In this document: positions 19,046-28,573 of the stretch, one piece after another
How the letters are laid out: each line of letters opens with the position of its first letter
Numbering within the stretch: the stretch's first letter is position 1
Assembly: GCF_016278365.1 (NCBI RefSeq)
Contig: NZ_JADQBZ010000008.1
Coordinates: 62,001 to 126,000 of the forward strand
Source of the DNA: Methanolobus sp.
GTDB taxonomy: Archaea; Halobacteriota; Methanosarcinia; Methanosarcinales; Methanosarcinaceae
Length of the DNA: 64,000 bases
Direction of reading: 5' to 3'
The notes under the pieces: generated by a model
Databases searched by the model: none
Seen by the model: the letters and a program-made list of their open reading frames with translations, nothing else
Told to the model about the DNA's origin: nothing
Translations under genes and position numbers: made by a program

Positions 19046-19597
19046 TTAGAACTTTACTGCCGGAACCTTATATTCTTCAGGCGGTATCTGGAAAAGCTCC
19101 TTCTTCCCAAATCCGGCTATACCTGCAATTATATTGGTCGGGACCGACTGTATGGTTGTGTTGTATTTCATGACAGTATCATTATAGAACTGTCTTGAGT
19201 ATGTGATCCGGTCCTCAGTGTCTGCAAGGTCTTTCTGCAGTTGTATGAAATTCTGGTTTGCCTGAAGTTGCGGATAAGCTTCAGCTACTGCAAACAGGGA
19301 CTTCAACGTCGAAGCAAGCATATTGGATGCATCTGCTGTTTCATTTGCCCCCTGTGCCTCCATTACTGCAGATCTGGCCTTTGTCACATTCTCAAACACT
19401 GCCCGCTCGTGTTGCGCATAACCTTTGATAGTTTCCACAAGATTGGGTATAAGATCATTACGTCGTTTTAACTGGACCTCTATCTGGGCCCAGGCATTCT
19501 CAACCCGGTTCCGTAGTTTCACCAGGTTGTTGTACACCGCAACAAAAATGATACCTATAATAATTACCGCTGCTATTGCCAGGATCTCCAATACCAT
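19046..19597 (-). CDS. lemA: LemA family protein
   Basis: A 183-residue protein with one N-terminal membrane segment ([20 protein letters not shown]) and a coiled four-helix domain with the family motifs [37 protein letters not shown] and [14 protein letters not shown]. LemA proteins are membrane-anchored helical proteins of uncertain role, often encoded beside DUF2207 or TPM proteins, as here (the DUF2207 gene lies 84 bases upstream on the same strand). GGAGGT precedes the ATG. Confidence 0.93.
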   Translation of the reverse strand: MVLEILAIAAVIIIGIIFVAVYNNLVKLRNRVENAWAQIEVQLKRRNDLIPNLVETIKGYAQHERAVFENVTKARSAVMEAQGANETADASNMLASTLKSLFAVAEAYPQLQANQNFIQLQKDLADTEDRITYSRQFYNDTVMKYNTTIQSVPTNIIAGIAGFGKKELFQIPPEEYKVPAVKF

Positions 19598-19681
19598 GAA
19601 ATTACCTCCTTCATTGACTTCCCATTAATGTTTACTGCTTCTCATTAATCCTAATTGATATCCGATACTCCCGAAGGTGAA

Positions 19682-21478
19682 TTATCTCGCTCCTCCGCCT
19701 CCACCGCCAAAACCTCCGCCTGCGCCACCAACCCCGGAGCTCCCGCCCGAGGAACTGCCCGGAGTGGATGCCTGGTAAGCGTTCCTGAACCCGTAAATGA
19801 ACACCATATTGTGGTGTACCGGGTAGAAGCGGCTTCCAGAGAGTTGTTCCGACGGGATAATGAGGGACATATTGTCAAGTGCCTTATCGGCCACACCCAG
19901 TGCCACCGCATAGACCATGTAGTGATCCCATATCTTTATTGATTCGGGAGGGTGCTCTTTCAGCGCAGAGAAATCTGTCAGGTACTTCCTGAAGTTATCC
20001 CACCGTTTGTGAAAAAGCCTGCCTTCGGGAGTCCACTGGCCCATGGTTCGCTCGCTGACACCCACAATAACAAGCATCACTATGGCAATAACTCCGGCTA
20101 CCATGACCAGAATAATGAAATTCTTCATCACAGGGAACTGATCAGTGGGAAACAGGAAAGCTACGAACCATATACTTAAAAATGCTATGATTATGACAGC
20201 AATGCTGAAAATGGCCATGTACTTATTGCCTTTGGATTCAAAGAGCTTATCAACTTTAGTATGGTTTGTTACCTTGTCATTCCATCTGTTCAGGAAATGA
20301 TAGAATGCCGTGCCTTTCCCAAGTTCCTTTTTCAGATTACTCCACAGCACCGTGCCTTCGGAGGCATGTGAACTTAACAGATCGAATACATCCTTTTCAT
20401 AGTTCAGGAGTTTCTTCTTATCTGCACTCATATTGATCTCGATTAAAACATCCTCTTTCTCACGGGATATCAGGCCAAGGTGTTTTTTTGTGGACATAGT
20501 GTCTTTCAGACGCAGATATTCCCTGTCCACAAGATCCATGACCGTAGCAGTAAACCCCTCGATAGTCGGAATACCTATCTTACCCCTCATGATAGCATTG
20601 ACTACAGCAGGTTTCGAATCAGTAGGCAGTTCCCTTTCATACACTCCATAATAATCAATATCATGCTCTCTTCCATATTTGTTATATATGTAAAAAGGGA
20701 ACATAAGTACGAGCAAAAGATAAAGAGCAGCTATGTAGAAAAGATAGACGGATATGGCTGCTTTTCTGTCATATGCTCTTTCTACAGCCAGTATTTCCTC
20801 CAAACCATCCTGGTCCTGGATGGAAACAAAAGCCGGGTCTGGAGATTGTAATCTAGGGAACACTGCTCTGATCTCATACCAGCTTCCGGAAGGTATCTCA
20901 TATGATTCTGCAGTGATGATGTTACCTTTAAGATACGATGTCCTTGTGTAATGATCAGGATGGATCCAGTAAAGGATGTTGTCTTCTTGTGCTCCGGCAG
21001 GAAGGGTAACTCTTGCAGTGAACCCACCCAGGCTCTTCTCCCACTCATCTCCCCACAACTGGTAATGAAGTTCAGACACATCATTGTAGACCTTGACCCC
21101 GCGATAATAATCATAGGACACGACAAAGGTGATCTGTTCAGGTGTTGGCTGTGGCAATGAGCCTACAAGTTCGTAACCACCGGAAACAGGCACGACCCGG
21201 AAATCGCACTGGCCCCCAATGCAGTATCCTGTGATATTCTCAACAGAACCACCTGGAGGAGGAGATACAGTCCTGAATACTTCATAATAGATGCCATCAA
21301 AAGAGTATGTGATGGATTCTTCCACATGTGTAATACCATTAGCACCTACGGTTATGTTCGCAGTTGCATGGTCCAGTGTATAATCCCTTGCAGATGCGCA
21401 GGATGTAAGCAACATCAGCACCACAATGATCAGAAAAGACCTGCGAATGATAGAGTTTGAATCAATTCCTTTCAGCAT
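19682..21478 (-). CDS. DUF2207 membrane protein with glycine-rich tail
   Basis: A 598-residue predicted membrane protein. It has a signal segment (SFLIIVVLMLLTSCASA), a beta-rich external DUF2207 domain with ITYSFDGIYYEVFRTVS and SELHYQLWGDEWEK, a membrane helix near residue 260, a cytoplasmic domain with winged-helix-like parts, two more membrane helices near 440-480, and a C-terminal run of about 25 mostly Gly and Ser residues ending in GGGGGAR, typical of this family. DUF2207 and LemA genes are often paired; a shared membrane complex is likely but unproven. An ATG is chosen over a TTG seven codons upstream. Confidence 0.88.
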   Translation of the reverse strand: MLKGIDSNSIIRRSFLIIVVLMLLTSCASARDYTLDHATANITVGANGITHVEESITYSFDGIYYEVFRTVSPPPGGSVENITGYCIGGQCDFRVVPVSGGYELVGSLPQPTPEQITFVVSYDYYRGVKVYNDVSELHYQLWGDEWEKSLGGFTARVTLPAGAQEDNILYWIHPDHYTRTSYLKGNIITAESYEIPSGSWYEIRAVFPRLQSPDPAFVSIQDQDGLEEILAVERAYDRKAAISVYLFYIAALYLLLVLMFPFYIYNKYGREHDIDYYGVYERELPTDSKPAVVNAIMRGKIGIPTIEGFTATVMDLVDREYLRLKDTMSTKKHLGLISREKEDVLIEINMSADKKKLLNYEKDVFDLLSSHASEGTVLWSNLKKELGKGTAFYHFLNRWNDKVTNHTKVDKLFESKGNKYMAIFSIAVIIIAFLSIWFVAFLFPTDQFPVMKNFIILVMVAGVIAIVMLVIVGVSERTMGQWTPEGRLFHKRWDNFRKYLTDFSALKEHPPESIKIWDHYMVYAVALGVADKALDNMSLIIPSEQLSGSRFYPVHHNMVFIYGFRNAYQASTPGSSSGGSSGVGGAGGGFGGGGGGAR

Positions 21479-21758
21479 ATAACATAAAACTTTGCACAAG
21501 TATCTACAACTCCGAATTATATATGCAGTGAAAAGTTTTTAAACTTTTGTGCAAGTAACAAGTCTCTGGAAATTCGATCTGAACTCCAGCCACATTAGTC
21601 ATCCAAAAAATTATTTCCTTATCCTATACAACAGCACTTAAGTATATTTATATAACATAATCCAATTATATTATATTAATTAGTATAATTATATATTATA
21701 GTAATAGAATAATATAATTGAGACATTTTGGTTTTGTTTTTTATCTGGATGTGATACT

Positions 21759-22592
21759 ATAGCAGAAACTAACTTTTATAACAATATAACCGTCCTTGAC
21801 AATGTTGACAAAGGAAACTTCAAAGTCGAGATACTCCAGTACAATTCTTTAACCGGAAGTAAGGACCCAGACCTGGCAAAAAATCTCTACTATGTTCATA
21901 AGTCAGGCATGTCCCTTAAACAGGTAAAGGTTACACTGAATGATGGTGGTGTCATAGTCGAGCCCGGTGCTCTTCATTTCCACAAGGGGAATATTGTGTG
22001 TGATGCCAATATAGGAGGTCTGGGTGGCTTTGCAAAAAAGATGATAAAAAAGCAGCTTACGAATGAAGCTGCTTTTAACCCTCTCTACAGAGGAGTGGGT
22101 GAGATATTCATGGAACCAAGCTTTAGCCACTTCCTTATAGTGACTCTGAAAAATGGTTCTATCATTGTCGACAAAGGCATATTCTACTGCTCAGAATCAA
22201 CCCTGGAAGTTAGTGTGGCAAGCCAAAAGAACATAAGTGCAGGATTATTTGGTAATGAAGGGTGGTTCCAGACAAAGATCAGCGGTACAGGCACATGTAT
22301 TCTGGAAAGCCCCGTTCCAATTTCTGAAATACTGAAGTATAACCTTGACAATGAAAGACTTCAGGTTGATGGAAACTTTGCTATTTTAAGGTCAGATTCC
22401 GTAAAATTCAGTGTTGAAAGTTCAGGTAAAGGTCTTGCAGGCAAACTAACCGCCGGAGAAGGCCTCCTGCAAACATTTGAGGGAGCCGGAGCCGTATGGC
22501 TTGCACCTACCCAACCTATTTACAAATCTATTTCTGCTGGCAGCATTTCTTCTCTGGCTGCTGCAACATATAACAGGAACAATTCAACATAA
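21759..22592 (+). CDS. AIM24 family protein, no standard start codon
   Basis: An AIM24-family (TIGR00266-like) protein, a beta-sandwich protein of unclear function related to a yeast mitochondrial membrane-organising factor. The recognisable N-terminus (FKVEILQYNSLTGSKDPDLA, then YYVHKSGMSLKQVKVTL) lies upstream of the first ATG at 21909, which would remove about 50 conserved residues. The frame is open from 21708, with no ATG, GTG or TTG before 21909. The best candidate start is the ATA at 21759, placed just after GGATGTGAT, a good ribosome binding site. The product would be 277 residues. A true ATA start, a sequencing error or a recent start-loss mutation are the options. Confidence 0.72.
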   Translation: MAETNFYNNITVLDNVDKGNFKVEILQYNSLTGSKDPDLAKNLYYVHKSGMSLKQVKVTLNDGGVIVEPGALHFHKGNIVCDANIGGLGGFAKKMIKKQLTNEAAFNPLYRGVGEIFMEPSFSHFLIVTLKNGSIIVDKGIFYCSESTLEVSVASQKNISAGLFGNEGWFQTKISGTGTCILESPVPISEILKYNLDNERLQVDGNFAILRSDSVKFSVESSGKGLAGKLTAGEGLLQTFEGAGAVWLAPTQPIYKSISAGSISSLAAATYNRNNST

Positions 22593-22611
22593 TGGGGTTT
22601 TTAGACCCCAT
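22592..22611 (+). terminator. stem-loop after the AIM24 gene
   Basis: ATGGGGT and ACCCCAT form a perfect 7-bp stem around a 6-base loop directly at the stop codon. The downstream tract is AT-rich but not a pure T run, so termination is likely rather than certain. Confidence 0.5.
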
Positions 22612-22701
22612 ATTAATTTACTATATTCAAGCAATAGGCCAAATCACACCACTTCAAAACCGGTAAACTTGATAAGGGAACATATCGTATCCATTTTATT
22701 C

Positions 22702-23550
22702 ATGGAACACGATCATAAACAGCAGGGACCTGGATTCCAGCCCCTCCTCACTCCCCCGGAAAAAATGCACGCTTCATCAGACTACTCTTTTGCTTTCAAA
22801 GAGCGCAAGATAATGCTCATCTGCGATAACAATGTTTACAGGCTTCCTTCAGTGAACGAACTCAAAGAACTGGGCGCTGAAGTGATAAGAGAGCAGTATA
22901 TCGGCGAGTTTGGTGATATATCATGTTTTACGGCCGAGATTGATAACAACTTCAGGCATGGTGAAGATATCAGGTTTGAAGACCTGAGAAAACTGTATGA
23001 TATACTGGACGAACCTGTGGCGTCCCTTGCAGGCAGGGCCATCCAGTTACTTGAATGGGACATAAAAACTGGATTCTGTGGCCGCTGCGGTTCAAAAACA
23101 TTCCGGAGCCAGCAGGAGAAAGCCAAGGAGTGTCCTGAATGTGGCTCACTTTTCTTCCCCAAGATCTCTCCTGCTATCATTGTGCTGATAGAGAGAGAAG
23201 ATGAGGCGCTCCTTGCAAGGTCTCCCGGTTTTCCGAATGGATTATACGGCCTTATAGCCGGTTTTGTTGAACCTGGAGAGTCTGTTGAAGAGGCGGTTGT
23301 CAGGGAAGTACTGGAGGAGGTAGGGGTTTCTATAAAGGACATCAAATACTTCGGAAGCCAGCCCTGGCCTTATCCTGACTCTCTTATGATAGGTTTTACT
23401 GCCAGGTATGCAGGCGGAGAGATACGCATTGACGCAGTAGAAATCGAAGATGCCCGCTGGTTCAGATGTGATGAGATACCGACAGTTCCCGGCAACAACA
23501 GTATTTCTGGTCGACTCATATCACATTTTATTAAAAAACACATGCAATAG
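22702..23550 (+). CDS. nudC: NAD(H) pyrophosphatase, Nudix family (NudC)
   Basis: Hydrolyses NADH or NAD+ to NMN(H) and AMP. The 282-residue protein has the NudC layout: an N-terminal domain, a zinc ribbon (CGRCGSKT and CPECGS, about residues 124-150), the Nudix box GFVEPGESVEEAVVREVLEEVG with all catalytic Glu and Arg residues, and the NADH-specificity motif SQPWPYPDSLM. The ATG at 22702 gives the expected family length; the frame stays open further upstream into the AIM24 gene, but that part is not NudC-like. In bacteria NudC also removes NAD caps from RNA; whether this holds here is unknown. Confidence 0.92.
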   Translation: MEHDHKQQGPGFQPLLTPPEKMHASSDYSFAFKERKIMLICDNNVYRLPSVNELKELGAEVIREQYIGEFGDISCFTAEIDNNFRHGEDIRFEDLRKLYDILDEPVASLAGRAIQLLEWDIKTGFCGRCGSKTFRSQQEKAKECPECGSLFFPKISPAIIVLIEREDEALLARSPGFPNGLYGLIAGFVEPGESVEEAVVREVLEEVGVSIKDIKYFGSQPWPYPDSLMIGFTARYAGGEIRIDAVEIEDARWFRCDEIPTVPGNNSISGRLISHFIKKHMQ

Positions 23551-23669
23551 AAGATAAGCTGTCCAGTGGGAAAAGAATAATGTACATAAGAACTAATGTA
23601 TTATATGTACTAATGTTTCATACAGGTTTTACGCATTTAAAAGTGAGCTGTTAATTAAGAAATTACTCT

Positions 23670-25622
23670 ATGAAGGTGAGTGGCTTGAAGATCAGGATAT
23701 TGTGGTATGGCTTGATAACTTTGTTGTTCATTATTGGATTCACACAGACATGCGCTGCTTTAACATATTCTGGTGGCGGCGAGTGGAAAAATTCAACTGA
23801 GATAAATATAAAAGATAATTCCAGACAGGACCTTACTAATTATCAGATCCCTGTTGTCCTGAACAATTCCAACTTCGACTTCTCCAAGGCCCAGAATGCC
23901 GGTCAGGACATACGTTTCACTTCAGGTGACAGGCAGTTGCAGCACTGGGTGGAGGAATGGGATGTCCAGTCTGGAAGAGCAAAAATATGGGTCAGGGTGC
24001 CCTATATCGCTTCCGGTGAAGCCACCAGGATCACTATGCACTACGGAAATCCGCTTGCAACTGATATAAGTTCCGGCGCTTCCACTTTCCAGTTCTTTGA
24101 CGACTTTAGCGGTAATAATCTTGCTTTTGGGAACTGGGAACAGTTTACAACAGGCGGAGGCCAGATCAGTGTTGTTTCCGGGACTTTGAGGCTTATAGTT
24201 CCGGACTACCATCCTGCAGATATTTCCAGGATCAAGTCCAGCGATGATTTCCCTATTAACTCGATGTTTGTGGTAAAAAGGAAGAAGGTCACCACCGGAA
24301 CGGACTCCCGTGGTCCTGTGATTGTCCAGGGCTTTGTGGATTCCCGTAACGAGGACAGAAGTAACATGCTTATCAGCACCGAACTCGAAAGGGAGACAAA
24401 GGTCAACTGGATACTGAAGAACAGCACCGCTGATGTCAGTCGCACAACAGCTGACCTGACAGACCTTAATGTCGCCGAAGACACGTGGTACACCACAGGG
24501 GTTGCATGGTACCTCGAAGATGAGCTGGGGAAAGTAGCGTTCTTCAAGGATGGTGCAAGGGACAACAAAATGGACTTAACCACCACCGAGAGAACAAATA
24601 ATCTTAATCTGATCAACGTGAAGGCTTACCTTTTAGCAAGAACCTATCCGGATGTTTCAGATAACACCGGATATGCAGCTTTTGATTACGCCTATGTGCG
24701 TAAATTCGTTTCAGGAGAGCCAACTGTGACCGTAGGTAGAGTTACGGGAGCTGCTGCACAGGAAAGCACAAATGATACACCGGAACCTGCTAAAATCAAT
24801 GTTACTGTGCCTGGTGGCGTGATAAATGCAGTCCGCATCTTCGATACCACAACATATGATGCCTCCTCACTGGAAGAACTCAACGCCAGTGGCTTTAATC
24901 TGATAATGGTTCGGACAAATGAAGAGAATATATGGAGCCTTGAGAGGTTTGTGAAGAATGCCCACGAAAACGGGATCCAGGTATATGCTATGATCACCAG
25001 GGATGCGGGAAACTCCACTAGTATGATGGACACGGCACAGCAGGTTGCAGACTACAACAATAAGTCCCTGGCACGCTTTGATGGAATGAATATTGCACTC
25101 AATCCGTGCAGTGAAGATCCAAACGAAGCATGCGAAGATAACCTGGCCTTGCTTGAAAGCCTGCGTGCAAGCTCCGGAGGCTTGCCGATAGCTGTTGATG
25201 TGCCTGTTTCTTACGACAGGTCTGCATTGCAGGAAGTTTCGGATGAGGTTGAATTCTTCATTCTCCTTACCTACAATGAGCAGGGAGAGCATTTGAACAA
25301 TACTGCAACAATTATTGATTCTATTTCAGCAAAAATGGGAGAGGTCAGGGGAGCGGGAGAAAATGCCCTGATAGGTATTGCTGTTGACGAGGATTATATG
25401 ACAGACACGCAAGTACAGGACCTTATTGAAGGATTGCAGGACTATTATTCACAGGACACGGCTTTCATGGGTACTGCAATAGTGGTCTACGAAGACTACC
25501 GGGAATACTCTCAGGTAACACCATCAACAGATGAAAACAGGGCAATACCGGCTTTCACAGTTCTGATTGCAATCAGTATGCTGCTTGGTGCGGTATATAT
25601 CCTAAAGAAAAAAAATAAATAA
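23670..25622 (+). CDS. DUF2341 surface protein with C-terminal membrane anchor
   Basis: A 650-residue exported protein: a signal peptide (GLITLLFIIGFTQTCAALTY), a DUF2341 domain at about 30-125 (YQIPVVLNNSNFDFSKAQ, GQDIRFTSGDRQLQHWVEEW, HYGNPLA), a concanavalin-like beta domain at about 130-350, then a separate domain at about 395-610 reminiscent of a TIM-barrel glycosidase-type fold (FNLIMVRTNEENIWSLERF, GIQVYAMITRD), and one C-terminal helix followed by KKKNK. It should be displayed on the cell surface. DUF2341 proteins are common in Methanosarcinales envelopes; ligand or substrate unknown. It stands between NudC and a convergent ligase, from which a stem-loop separates it. Confidence 0.82.
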   Translation: MKVSGLKIRILWYGLITLLFIIGFTQTCAALTYSGGGEWKNSTEINIKDNSRQDLTNYQIPVVLNNSNFDFSKAQNAGQDIRFTSGDRQLQHWVEEWDVQSGRAKIWVRVPYIASGEATRITMHYGNPLATDISSGASTFQFFDDFSGNNLAFGNWEQFTTGGGQISVVSGTLRLIVPDYHPADISRIKSSDDFPINSMFVVKRKKVTTGTDSRGPVIVQGFVDSRNEDRSNMLISTELERETKVNWILKNSTADVSRTTADLTDLNVAEDTWYTTGVAWYLEDELGKVAFFKDGARDNKMDLTTTERTNNLNLINVKAYLLARTYPDVSDNTGYAAFDYAYVRKFVSGEPTVTVGRVTGAAAQESTNDTPEPAKINVTVPGGVINAVRIFDTTTYDASSLEELNASGFNLIMVRTNEENIWSLERFVKNAHENGIQVYAMITRDAGNSTSMMDTAQQVADYNNKSLARFDGMNIALNPCSEDPNEACEDNLALLESLRASSGGLPIAVDVPVSYDRSALQEVSDEVEFFILLTYNEQGEHLNNTATIIDSISAKMGEVRGAGENALIGIAVDEDYMTDTQVQDLIEGLQDYYSQDTAFMGTAIVVYEDYREYSQVTPSTDENRAIPAFTVLIAISMLLGAVYILKKKNK

Positions 25623-25628
25623 TGGATA

Positions 25629-25651
25629 GATGATGTGGAACTCACATCATC
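25629..25651. terminator. stem-loop between convergent genes
   Basis: GATGATGTG and CACATCATC form a perfect 9-bp stem with a 5-base loop, followed on the plus strand by a T-rich run. It lies between the DUF2341 stop and the stop of the acyl-CoA ligase and may act in both directions. Confidence 0.65.
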
Positions 25652-25662
25652 GAATATTTTCT

Positions 25663-27303
25663 TTAAACTTTTTCCCTGAGCAGTTCACTGGCCAGATCCT
25701 TTAGCTTGAACTTCTGGACCTTTCCGCTTGCGGTCAATGGGTATTCATCCACGAAGAAAACATGCTTGGGAACTTTATAACGTGCTATCCTTGACAACGC
25801 ATAATCCCTTACATCCTCTTCTGTAAGACTGGCACCGGAATCGAGGATTACAAAGGCTCCGACTATCTCGCCATATTTCTCATCGGGTATGCCGACCACC
25901 TGGGCACTATTTATGCCAGGCATGGTGAAAAGGAATTCCTCGATCTCCCTTGGGTAGACGTTCTCGCCGCCTCTTATGATCATATCCTTTATGCGTCCTG
26001 TGATACGGTAGTAACCGTTCTCATCACATGTACCAAGGTCTCCACTGTGTAACCAGCCGTTCTCATCTATTGCCTTTTTTGTCTCCTCCGGCATTTTGTA
26101 ATAGCCTTTCATTACATTATAACCACGGCAACATATTTCCCCGATAGTGTTCGGAGGGAGGGGTATATAGGTTTCCGGATCCATCACTGCGGCTTCCACG
26201 CCGGGGAAAACTCTGCCGACTGTCTCTACACGAAGCTCAATAGGATCATCAGTTGTGGTCTGGGTGATTCCCGGAGAGGCTTCTGTCAGGCCATATACAA
26301 TAGTGATCTCGTTGCAGTTCATTTCGTTTATGACCTTTTTCATGGAATCGATAGGACAGGTAGAACCAGCCATAATTCCCGTGCGCAGAGAAGAAAGATC
26401 GAACATCTTGAACATTGGGTGAGTGTATTCGGCAATGAACATTGTAGGGACGCCGTATAAAGCCGTACACTTTTCTTTCTGGACAGCCGCCAACACCATA
26501 AGGGGATCATAAAGTTCGAGCATCACAAGTGTTGCCCTGTGGGCAAGGATAGCCATTACCCCCAGCACGATCCCAAAACAATGGAATAACGGAACTGGAA
26601 GGCACAGGCGGTCAGCACATGTAAACTTCTGCCTGTTTCCAATGGAAAACCCGTTGTTCAGGATATTGCTGTGTGTCAGCATAACGCCTTTGGGAAAACC
26701 AGTGGTACCTGATGTATACTGCATATTGATGACATCATTGCAGTCAAGCGTTGACTTGATACTTTCAAGCTTCTCGTTGGTACTGTGTTGTCCCAGCAAC
26801 ATCAGTTCACGGGTATTGTACATTCCACGGTGCTTTTCCTGCCCGATGAATATAACACTTTTCAGATGCGGGAACTTCTTGCTCTTCAGGTTCCCACGGT
26901 TTTGCATCTTTAATTCCGGAACCAGTTCATACATTATATCAATGTAGTTCACATCCCTGAAACCGTCTATGATGGCGAGTGCTCTCAGATCAGCCTGATT
27001 CAGGACATACTCTACTTCGTGTATCTTGTATGCGGTATTGACTGTAACGAGAACCGCACCGATCTTAGCGGTCGCAAACATGAAGGTCAGCCAGTCGGGC
27101 ACATTCTTTGCCCATATACCTACATGGTCTCCCTTTCCTATACCTATCTCCAGCAGGCCTTTGGCCATCAAATTAACGCGCTCATCGAATTGCTTATAGG
27201 TGAACCTGAGGTCTCTGTCAGGATAAACTATAAACTCCCTGTCAGGATCTTCCCTTACCTGTTTTTCGAATACATCGCCAATGGTATCAGTTATAATCTC
27301 CAT
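25663..27303 (-). CDS. AMP-forming acyl-CoA ligase (FadD/FACL type)
   Basis: A 546-residue adenylate-forming ligase with the P-loop [46 protein letters not shown] and the C-terminal [10 protein letters not shown] that carries the catalytic lysine. It belongs with medium- to long-chain fatty acyl-CoA ligases, making acyl-CoA from acid, ATP and CoA. Archaea have few fatty acids of their own, so the substrate may be an exogenous acid. It is the last gene of a minus-strand operon XRE-cupin - thioesterase - ligase with gaps of 9 and 21 bases. AGGAG precedes its ATG. Confidence 0.9.
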   Translation of the reverse strand: MEIITDTIGDVFEKQVREDPDREFIVYPDRDLRFTYKQFDERVNLMAKGLLEIGIGKGDHVGIWAKNVPDWLTFMFATAKIGAVLVTVNTAYKIHEVEYVLNQADLRALAIIDGFRDVNYIDIMYELVPELKMQNRGNLKSKKFPHLKSVIFIGQEKHRGMYNTRELMLLGQHSTNEKLESIKSTLDCNDVINMQYTSGTTGFPKGVMLTHSNILNNGFSIGNRQKFTCADRLCLPVPLFHCFGIVLGVMAILAHRATLVMLELYDPLMVLAAVQKEKCTALYGVPTMFIAEYTHPMFKMFDLSSLRTGIMAGSTCPIDSMKKVINEMNCNEITIVYGLTEASPGITQTTTDDPIELRVETVGRVFPGVEAAVMDPETYIPLPPNTIGEICCRGYNVMKGYYKMPEETKKAIDENGWLHSGDLGTCDENGYYRITGRIKDMIIRGGENVYPREIEEFLFTMPGINSAQVVGIPDEKYGEIVGAFVILDSGASLTEEDVRDYALSRIARYKVPKHVFFVDEYPLTASGKVQKFKLKDLASELLREKV

Positions 27304-27324
27304 GATATCCGGCTCCTTTCAATG

Positions 27325-27750
27325 TCATTGTTTTCCTATGTTTTCCGCATCCACAAGGTGTTCTTCAAGCGATCTTCTGATATCGTCCGGAATGGGCACG
27401 GACTTCTTGTTAATGAAATCGTAATGGACGATCACTACCTGTCCTTTGGCACACAGTTTCCCGTTCTGCCATGCATCATGCCCGATCGTGAAGGAAGAAT
27501 TGCCTATCCTTGTGATATAGGTGCGGATGTCCACATCAAAGCCATAGCTTATCTCACCGACATAATCATATTCAGACCTGGCCAGGATGAGCCTCCATTT
27601 CTCAAAGCTCAGATCAAGGTCAGGTGTGAAAAGCCTGAAAACAGGGTTCCGTGCCTGTTCGAACCAGATAGCAATGGAAATATTGTTCGCATGTTTCAGT
27701 CCGTCGATGTCTCCGAATCGGGGAGTAACTATTGTATTGAACATGATCAT
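27325..27750 (-). CDS. acyl-CoA thioesterase (4HBT hotdog family)
   Basis: A 141-residue hotdog thioesterase with the 4HBT-type opening VTPRFGDIDGLKHANNISIAIWFEQAR, in which the Asp of RFGDID is the usual catalytic residue, and GEISYGFDVDIRTYITRIGNSSF in the core. It hydrolyses acyl-CoA. Sitting between the regulator and the ligase of one operon, it could set a cycle of activation and hydrolysis or recover CoA. The first ATG and a second two codons later are both possible starts. Confidence 0.88.
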   Translation of the reverse strand: MIMFNTIVTPRFGDIDGLKHANNISIAIWFEQARNPVFRLFTPDLDLSFEKWRLILARSEYDYVGEISYGFDVDIRTYITRIGNSSFTIGHDAWQNGKLCAKGQVVIVHYDFINKKSVPIPDDIRRSLEEHLVDAENIGKQ

Positions 27751-27759
27751 CTTCCGGGT

Positions 27760-28335
27760 TCAGAGAGGGGCATACACTACTGCAAGTATCTGTGCGTCTG
27801 AACCTACGGCGTGGACATGATGAGGGACAATGGAATCATAATAGATGCTGTCTCCTGCATTGAGATTGTACTTGTCTTTTCCATAGAGTATCTCAATTTC
27901 CCCTTTGGTCACGAAAATGAACTCCTCACCTTCGTGGGATGATAGTTTCATCTCAGCTGACTGTGGCGGATGGACATCAATAATAAAAGGCTCCATATGG
28001 CGGTCTGCCTTATCAGAGGCAAGGGAGAAGAAGTCCAGGGTACTGGTCTCACATTTATCGCAGTTGCCGGAGAAGCGTACAACATTCTTTGATTTGCCCG
28101 CTTTCACTACAACCGGTGCGTTGTGGGGAGCATCGTCAAGGAAAGTACCCAAGCGAACCCCAAGTGCCCGGGCTATCTGCAGAAGGGGAGTCAGTGAGGG
28201 AACAAGAGCTCCTTTTTCAAGCTGGTCAATGAGTTCTGCGTTTGTGTTGCTGGCCTGTGCCAGGTCTGCCACTGACATTTCCTGCGCCTCTCTAATCTGG
28301 CGTATCTTATTGCCTATCAGGTTTTTTTCCGACAT
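27760..28335 (-). CDS. XRE-family regulator with C-terminal cupin domain (second copy)
   Basis: A 191-residue regulator: an N-terminal helix-turn-helix ([25 protein letters not shown]) and a C-terminal cupin with [20 protein letters not shown] and [16 protein letters not shown]. It resembles the regulator at 13383-13937 in layout and cupin pattern, and both head sets that include an acyl-CoA ligase. A middle segment has a Cys pair (NCDKCETST), which might bind metal. It begins a three-gene minus-strand operon and is divergent from the HyuA gene. Confidence 0.9.
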   Translation of the reverse strand: MSEKNLIGNKIRQIREAQEMSVADLAQASNTNAELIDQLEKGALVPSLTPLLQIARALGVRLGTFLDDAPHNAPVVVKAGKSKNVVRFSGNCDKCETSTLDFFSLASDKADRHMEPFIIDVHPPQSAEMKLSSHEGEEFIFVTKGEIEILYGKDKYNLNAGDSIYYDSIVPHHVHAVGSDAQILAVVYAPL

Positions 28336-28573
28336 GGTACTTCCTCATATATTTACATGAATAGAATAAGCAAATAATAGGATAACGTAATTCGTACGGC
28401 ATTTTGAGTTAAAAGTCTATCCTTTTGTTGCCAGTTTGTATCGTAATTCTAAATAAGATTTGAGTAATAAGATCAACACTATTAACAGACTATCCGACAC
28501 CGTCAGACAAACACTTAACAACTCTTATATCCAATGAATTACAAATTATTTTGAAATACTAACAGGTGACAAC

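Noticed and set aside
22083..22095. CTACAGAGG in the AIM24 gene as another element end
   Set aside because: It is inside conserved coding sequence (NPLYRGVGE) and lacks the longer match, so it is chance.
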